Positions 59,353 to 64,000 of a stretch of 64,000 bases of DNA are shown here, one piece after another. The notes beneath the pieces are model-generated. The model was not told the origin of the DNA. It saw only the letters and a list, made by a program, of their open reading frames with translations, and ran no database searches. Each line of letters starts with the position of its first letter. The first letter of the stretch is position 1. The position numbers and the translations under genes were made by a program. Source of the DNA: Kribbella caucasensis (GTDB lineage: Bacteria; Actinomycetota; Actinomycetes; Propionibacteriales; Kribbellaceae); the NCBI RefSeq assembly GCF_004361855.1, contig NZ_SNWQ01000001.1, positions 682,001 through 746,000 of the forward strand. The letters run 5' to 3'.

Positions 59353-61569
59353 GTGCCTCGAAGATTCCTTGCCGCCGCGCTCGCCGTGGCCGCAATAACC
59401 GCCGGTACTACGGCCGCCGTCGCGGCCCCCGCGCCGATCACCACCCAGAACGACATCTCCTCGAGCTTCGCCGACACGTTCGCCGATCCGTCCGTCATCC
59501 AGGGCCGGGACGGCTACTGGTACGCGTACGCGACGTCAGACCCACTTGTTGCGGGAGGCCCGTTCGGCCTCATGCACATCGCCAGGACCAAGGACTTCGG
59601 TTCCTGGGAGTACCTGGGCACCGTCTTCAACGACAGCACCAAACCGTCGTGGGCCGCGCCCGGCTCCTTCTTCTGGGCCCCTGACATCCGGTACCTCGGC
59701 GGCCGGTACGTCATGTACTTCACCGTCACCGACACGGCCGCGAACCCCGGCGGCGATCCCGCGATCGGCGTGGCCACCGCGCCGGCACCGGCCGGTCCGT
59801 GGACCGCAACCGACGCGCCCGTCGTCACCCCCAAACCGGACGGCAACGGCGGCTACTTCGGCACGATCGACCCGGCGATGCTGACCGCCGCCGACGGCAA
59901 GCGCTACCTGTACTACGGCGGTTTCTACGGCGGCATCTCGGTCACCGAGCTGTCCGCCGACGGGCTGCACGCCGTCGGCTCCCCCACCCAGGTGACCATC
60001 GGCGACCGGTACGAGGGCGCGTACGCCGTCTACCGCGACGGCTGGTACTACCTGATGGGCTCGTCGATGAACTGCTGCGCCGGCCCGACGGCCGGGTACT
60101 CCGTCTTCGCGGGCCGCTCGAAGTCGCCGAAGGGCCCGTTCCTCGACGCCGACGGCGCTTCGCTGAACGAATCCCGCGTCGGCGGTACCACGGTGATCAC
60201 GCAGAACGGCAACAAGTGGATCGGCCCGGGCCACCACGCGTTCCTCACCGACGCGGCCGGCCAGGACCACATCGTCTACCACGCGATCGACCGAGGGACG
60301 CCCTGGCTGACCGACCCGTTCGGCATCAACCGGCGGCCGATGCTGATCGACCGGATCGACTGGATCGACGGCTGGCCACGGACCCGGGCGGGACTCGGTC
60401 CGTCTGATACGCCGCAGCCCGCTCCGGCGACGGGTTCAGGTGCAGGCATCGACTCGACCGATCCGGCCGGTGGGTTGTCGGGTGCGACCAGGCAAGCTGG
60501 TGACTCGCTTGGTGGCCCGACTGCGGTTGTCCGAGGTGTTGCCTCAACTCGGCAGTCCGCGCCGGGTGGTTCGGTCCGGGTGGATGCTGATGTGCGTTTG
60601 GGAAGCTCCTTCACCACGGTCCTCGGCGGGTCGGTGGTCGCGACAGTTTCCGGCAGCCGCGTGACCGTGTCCGCCGACGGCCGTACCGCATCGGCCTCGC
60701 TCCCTGCCGACTTCGACCGCTCCCAGTGGAACAAGCTCAGCGTGCAGGTCGTCGGGAACACGGTGACCGCGCGGCTGAGTGACGCCGGGCTCGGTGACCT
60801 CTACGCGGAGGCCCGACTCGTCGTACCAGGGCTCAAGCTGAAGGCGGCACCAGTTCGCTGGCTGGGAACGGCCGAGTTGGACAACCTGACCGTACGAGCC
60901 GTTGCCGATCCGGTACGCCGGGCGGCTGCGGTACCGCAGCCGGGCAAGGTGCTGGCAGGCGATGAATTCGATGCCGGGCTCGGGTCCGGTTGGTCCTGGG
61001 TGCGGCCGGATGCGAAGGCTGTTGTTGCCGATGGCAAGTTGTCATGGCCGTTGCAGAACACCGACCTGGTCGGCTCCGGGAACAACGCCGGTCTGCTGTT
61101 CCACCAGGTACCGGCCGGCGAGCGCTGGATCGCCGAGACGAAACTGCACCTCGAACTCGGCGAGGGCGACATCCGGAACTACCAGCAGGCCGGGATGATC
61201 GCGTACCGCAACGACGACGACTTCGCCCGGCTGGGGAACGTCGCGATCTGGCGCACCCGGCAGACGGAGTACGGTCGTGAACTGGTCGCGCGGCCGTCCG
61301 ACGGTGCGACCAGTTACGGCGGCGCCGCGATCGGACGGTCGGCTCCGGACCTGTGGATGCGGCTCGCGTACCAGCGGAACGCGGCGGGCGAGCACGTCTA
61401 CCGTGCAGGGACGAGTGTCGACGGCAAGAAGTGGACGTGGGGTGCGTCGTGGGTGCTGCCTGCCGGAGAAGCGCCCCGAGTCGGGATCTACGCGCACGGT
61501 GACTTCACGGGGGCGAGCCCGGCGCCGGTCGCGACCTTCGACTACCTGCGGTTCTATGAAAGCAAGTGA
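59353..61569 (+). CDS. Secreted GH43 family glycosidase with C-terminal beta-sandwich domains
   Basis: The 738-residue enzyme has a signal peptide (residues 1-25, AALAVAAITAGTTAAVAAPA). The GH43 five-blade propeller follows: TFADPSVIQGRDGYWYAYATSDP (catalytic base Asp in FADPS), GTIDPAML (pKa-modulating Asp) and IGDRYEGAYAVYRDGWYYLMGSS (acid Glu in YEGAY). The last 350 residues hold two beta-rich regions with LamG/GH43-C2-like pieces such as AGLLFHQVPAGERWIAETKLHLELGEGDIRNYQQAGMIAYRNDDDFARLG. Arabinan or arabinoxylan is the likely substrate. GAGAGGAA precedes the GTG. Confidence 0.9.
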   Translation: MPRRFLAAALAVAAITAGTTAAVAAPAPITTQNDISSSFADTFADPSVIQGRDGYWYAYATSDPLVAGGPFGLMHIARTKDFGSWEYLGTVFNDSTKPSWAAPGSFFWAPDIRYLGGRYVMYFTVTDTAANPGGDPAIGVATAPAPAGPWTATDAPVVTPKPDGNGGYFGTIDPAMLTAADGKRYLYYGGFYGGISVTELSADGLHAVGSPTQVTIGDRYEGAYAVYRDGWYYLMGSSMNCCAGPTAGYSVFAGRSKSPKGPFLDADGASLNESRVGGTTVITQNGNKWIGPGHHAFLTDAAGQDHIVYHAIDRGTPWLTDPFGINRRPMLIDRIDWIDGWPRTRAGLGPSDTPQPAPATGSGAGIDSTDPAGGLSGATRQAGDSLGGPTAVVRGVASTRQSAPGGSVRVDADVRLGSSFTTVLGGSVVATVSGSRVTVSADGRTASASLPADFDRSQWNKLSVQVVGNTVTARLSDAGLGDLYAEARLVVPGLKLKAAPVRWLGTAELDNLTVRAVADPVRRAAAVPQPGKVLAGDEFDAGLGSGWSWVRPDAKAVVADGKLSWPLQNTDLVGSGNNAGLLFHQVPAGERWIAETKLHLELGEGDIRNYQQAGMIAYRNDDDFARLGNVAIWRTRQTEYGRELVARPSDGATSYGGAAIGRSAPDLWMRLAYQRNAAGEHVYRAGTSVDGKKWTWGASWVLPAGEAPRVGIYAHGDFTGASPAPVATFDYLRFYESK

Positions 61570-62561
61570 TGCTGCGTCGGCTGGGGTTGCTGCTGCTGTT
61601 CCTGGTTTCGGCCGGGTGCGGCGGTGGCGACCCCGCTGGTGTTCCGGAAGAGGAGACCATGGGCTTCACCAATCCCGTGTACGACAACAACTTCGCCGAT
61701 CCGCACGTGATCGCGGTCGGCGACGGGTACTACGCGTTCGCGACGAACGGCCCGCTCGGCAACGTCCAGACCCTGAAGTCCGCGGATCTGATCTCATGGG
61801 AACAGGTCGGCGACGCGTTGCCGACCTTGCCCGCCTGGACCTCGCCGGGAAAGGTGTGGGCACCCGAGGTCGCAGTACAGGCGCCTGATCGGTACGTCAT
61901 GTACTACACGACCTCGGACGACGAGTCGGGGCGGCAGTGCGTCGGCGTCGCCGTGGCCTCGAAACCAGAAGGTCCCTATGTCGACAAATCGAGCAAACCC
62001 CTGATCTGTCAGGCGGATGAGGGCGGTTCGATCGACGCCAGCCCGTTCCAGGACTCGACCGGCCAACGCTGGCTCTACTGGAAGAACGACGGCAACGCGA
62101 TCGGCGTCGACACCTGGATCTACGCTTCCCGGCTGTCCCCGGACGGCCTCACCCTGACCGGCGAGCCCACCCGCCTGATCAAGCAAACCCTGCCGTGGGA
62201 GGGCAACCTGGTCGAGGCGCCCTACCTGATCGAACGCGCCGGCAAGTTCCACCTCTTCTACTCCGCCAACGCCTACGACAAGGACACCTACGCCGTCGGC
62301 CACGCCCTCTGCACCACCCCCGCCGGCCCCTGCACCAAATCCGGCGACCCGATCCTGGTGAGCTCGAACGACGCCGCCGGCCCCGGCCACAACATGGTCC
62401 TCCACAAGGACAACACCGATTGGTTCATCTACCACGCCTGGGACCCCGCCCTAGTAGGCATCGACCCACCCGGCCGAACCATGTGGCTCTCCCAACTAAC
62501 CTGGTCCGCCGACACCCCCAACGTCCAACCACCCCTTCGCAACAACCCGGCCAACCCGTGA
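61566..62561 (+). CDS. GH43 family lipoprotein
   Basis: The protein of about 331 residues starts at a GTG overlapping the previous stop, or at the next ATG. Its signal peptide ends in the lipobox VSAGC, so it is probably tethered to the outer face of the membrane. GH43 signatures: VYDNNFADPHVIAVGDGYYAFATNG, GSIDASPFQDSTGQRWLYWKND and EGNLVEAPYLIERAGKFHLFYSAN. It would release short oligomers next to the transporter. It is translationally coupled to the larger GH43. Confidence 0.9.
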   Translation: MMLRRLGLLLLFLVSAGCGGGDPAGVPEEETMGFTNPVYDNNFADPHVIAVGDGYYAFATNGPLGNVQTLKSADLISWEQVGDALPTLPAWTSPGKVWAPEVAVQAPDRYVMYYTTSDDESGRQCVGVAVASKPEGPYVDKSSKPLICQADEGGSIDASPFQDSTGQRWLYWKNDGNAIGVDTWIYASRLSPDGLTLTGEPTRLIKQTLPWEGNLVEAPYLIERAGKFHLFYSANAYDKDTYAVGHALCTTPAGPCTKSGDPILVSSNDAAGPGHNMVLHKDNTDWFIYHAWDPALVGIDPPGRTMWLSQLTWSADTPNVQPPLRNNPANP

Positions 62562-62587
62562 TCGTTGTCGAAGCAGCAAACCTGTGG

Positions 62588-62607
62588 ATATGATTTAGGA
62601 GTCATAT
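62588..62607 (+). promoter_or_regulatory. Inverted repeat upstream of the toxin-antitoxin pair
   Basis: ATATGA (62588-62593) and TCATAT (62602-62607) flank TTTAGGAG, in an A/T-rich stretch 23 bases before the toxin start. This is the usual place for antitoxin autoregulation. Confidence 0.5.
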
Positions 62608-62630
62608 GATCTGAGTGACATAGTTCGCTG

Positions 62631-63035
62631 GTGCAGATCGACTGGCCGGCAGATTTCGACCGATGGCTCGATGCCCTGGAGGATCGAGCGGAGAAGGGAG
62701 ACTCGCAGGCGAAACAGGTGCTGATCCTGGTCACGGCCGCCCTCAAACACCTTCAGGATCTCAGTGAAGCGCCGAGCCGTGACACGGAGACCGCGACACT
62801 TCGATGGGTTCGGCAATCCGGGCGGCATCCGCTCTGGCGGGTATCGCATCCATATCGGGCGGGTGTGGCGGTGCGACTCATCTGCTGGTTCCCGCCAGAC
62901 TCCGACACGGTCGTCGTCGCGCTCTTCGCGGGTGACAAGGCGCGGATCGGAGACGTGTTCTACAACTCCGTGGCCGGGCGAGCCGACGGACTGATCGATC
63001 AGTGGAAGCGGGAAGCGATGAGGAGGCAGCCATGA
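62631..63035 (+). CDS. HigB/RelE-like toxin candidate
   Basis: The 134-residue protein has the RelE/HigB-like layout: DWPADFDRWLDALEDRAEKGD, a helix, then LRWVRQSGRHPLWRVSHPYRAGVAVRLICWFPPDSDTVVVALFAGDK, the beta core with basic residues. Family members cleave mRNA on the ribosome. It is followed by an XRE-type partner whose start overlaps its stop, the toxin-first order of higBA systems. Assignment is from this fold pattern and context. Confidence 0.75.
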   Translation: MQIDWPADFDRWLDALEDRAEKGDSQAKQVLILVTAALKHLQDLSEAPSRDTETATLRWVRQSGRHPLWRVSHPYRAGVAVRLICWFPPDSDTVVVALFAGDKARIGDVFYNSVAGRADGLIDQWKREAMRRQP

Positions 63036-63403
63036 GCGTGGACGACAGTGGTCCGACCTTTGTCCGTGGCAACGACCGTCTCAACCGGCTGCTGGCCAAG
63101 CCGGAGATCGCGGCCGGGGTAGCCGAGGTCGAGGCCGAGGCGCGTGAGATGGACCGGATCTACGCCGAGAACCTGGCGATGATCCGCCGCGCCGGCGATC
63201 TCACACAGGTAGAGGTCGCTGAGCGGCTCGGCGTCGGTCAAGCGGTGGTCTCCCGCCTCGAACACCGCAGTGACATGTTGCTTTCGACGTTGGCGTCCTA
63301 CCTGCACGCCACGGGCGCGCAGCAGCCGCGGATCGTGGTGCTGCTCAACGGCATGGAGGTCGAGCTCGACCTCGACCAGTTCCGGGAACCGAAGCCTGCC
63401 TAG
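63032..63403 (+). CDS. XRE family antitoxin (HigA-like)
   Basis: The 123-residue protein has the XRE helix-turn-helix MIRRAGDLTQVEVAERLGVGQAVVSRLEHRSDMLLSTLASYLHATG in its second half, after a helical N-terminal region (EIAAGVAEVEAEAREMDRIYAENLA). The ATG overlaps the toxin stop and GGAGG stands four bases upstream. It would neutralise the toxin and repress the operon through the upstream repeat. Confidence 0.85.
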   Translation: MSVDDSGPTFVRGNDRLNRLLAKPEIAAGVAEVEAEAREMDRIYAENLAMIRRAGDLTQVEVAERLGVGQAVVSRLEHRSDMLLSTLASYLHATGAQQPRIVVLLNGMEVELDLDQFREPKPA

Positions 63404-63412
63404 TCCCCCGGC

Positions 63413-64000
63413 CTAGGTCCTCAGGACCCGGGTGAGGATTTTTAGGGCTTTGTGGAAGTCGGGGGTGGTGGGGGTTGCGTAGCCGATGACCAGGCCTGGT
63501 GGGCCGGGGATGCTGCGGCGGTAGTCGGAGAGGGGGGCGATGGCGACGCCGGCGGCGCGGGCTTGGGCGGCGACGGCTCGGTCGTCGACGTGGTCGGGGA
63601 GCAGGAGGGTGATGTGGAGGCCGGCGTCCTGGCCGATGATCTGGCCGTAGGGCGATAGGACGGTGCAGGTGTGGTTGCGGCGGTCGGCGTACAGGCGGCG
63701 GGAGCGGCGGACGACCTGGTCGAGGTAGCCGTCGCGGAGCATGGCTAGGAGAGCGGCCTGCATCGGCCAGGCGGGCCAGTCGGCCGAGGCCTCCCGGAGT
63801 GCGGTCAGCCGGTCGATGACGGGGGCCGCCGCGACCAGCCAGCCGAGGCGGAGGGCGGGGCTGAGCATCTTCGAGAGGGTGCCGAGGTGGACCACCCGGT
63901 CGAGGTCGAGCTGGGCCAGCGCGGGCAGCGGCGCCACGTCGTACCGGAACTCGCTGTCGTAGTCGTCCTCGATCAGGGTGGCCCCGGTCCGGCGCGCCCA
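63413..64000 (-). CDS. MocR-type (GntR/aminotransferase) regulator, C-terminal part
   Basis: The 5' end is outside the window; 195 residues are visible. From the window edge the frame reads TGATLIEDDYDSEFRYDVAPLPAL, then VVHLGTLSKMLSPALRLGW with the PLP lysine in GTLSK. These are MocR signatures: a fold-type I aminotransferase domain fused to a GntR winged helix. Family members such as PdxR control pyridoxal phosphate synthesis, while others control GABA or amino-sugar genes; the target here cannot be told. Confidence 0.88.
   Translation of the reverse strand, partial: WARRTGATLIEDDYDSEFRYDVAPLPALAQLDLDRVVHLGTLSKMLSPALRLGWLVAAAPVIDRLTALREASADWPAWPMQAALLAMLRDGYLDQVVRRSRRLYADRRNHTCTVLSPYGQIIGQDAGLHITLLLPDHVDDRAVAAQARAAGVAIAPLSDYRRSIPGPPGLVIGYATPTTPDFHKALKILTRVLRT

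Overview
The window is a high-GC actinobacterial chromosome segment centred on the replication origin. Gene content and order (rpmH, dnaA, oriC, dnaN, gnd, recF, DUF721, gyrB, gyrA, DUF3566, tRNA-Ile, DLW-39 protein, tRNA-Ala, with parB/parA/rsmG/jag/yidC/yidD/rnpA on the other side) fit the order Propionibacteriales. A Kribbella-like organism is my best guess; the genus is inference, not something the sequence proves.

Left replichore (1-10 kb): the end of an aminotransferase gene, a D-Ala-D-Ala ligase, a SURF1 protein and a DUF3817 membrane protein run rightward. From 3.1 to 10 kb everything is on the minus strand, co-directional with leftward replication: an orphan Imm_5-like immunity protein, parB, parA, rsmG, jag, yidC, yidD, rnpA and rpmH. 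Five parS sites lie at 2.97, 4.86, 4.91, 6.24 and 7.27 kb. Two of them are inside genes and are read as the peptide VSRET.

Origin (10-13.3 kb): dnaA is flanked by two DnaA-box-rich non-coding stretches, a 659-bp leader (rpmH-dnaA) and a 520-bp dnaA-dnaN spacer that is the likely oriC. DnaA and ParA both appear to carry long, low-complexity N-terminal extensions.

Right of the origin (13.3-27.1 kb): dnaN-gnd-recF-DUF721 form an operon. An unusual insertion follows (a large membrane protein plus three coupled, membrane-anchored proteins on the opposite strand), then gyrB-gyrA-DUF3566 and the tRNA-Ile/DLW-39/tRNA-Ala unit.

Accessory region (27-50 kb): a SigE-type sigma factor with a META-domain membrane partner, GNAT, VOC, VanZ, pentapeptide-repeat and PP2C-like proteins, and three DUF4328 membrane proteins with very different disordered tails. 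Also here are a glpD/TetR unit divergent from an alkyl-DHAP-synthase-like oxidase, an SDR plus QueA-like pair behind a SoxR-type palindrome, a tetR-aldo/keto reductase remnant divergent from a PPOX flavoprotein, and MGMT, cyclophilin and rhomboid genes.

Right end (50-64 kb): a TetR/FAD-monooxygenase divergon with clear operators, a secreted M14 carboxypeptidase, and a compact arabinan/arabinoside utilisation cluster (LacI, GH51, ABC binding protein, two permeases, two GH43 enzymes, no ATPase gene). A toxin-first toxin-antitoxin pair and the 3' part of a MocR-type regulator close the window.
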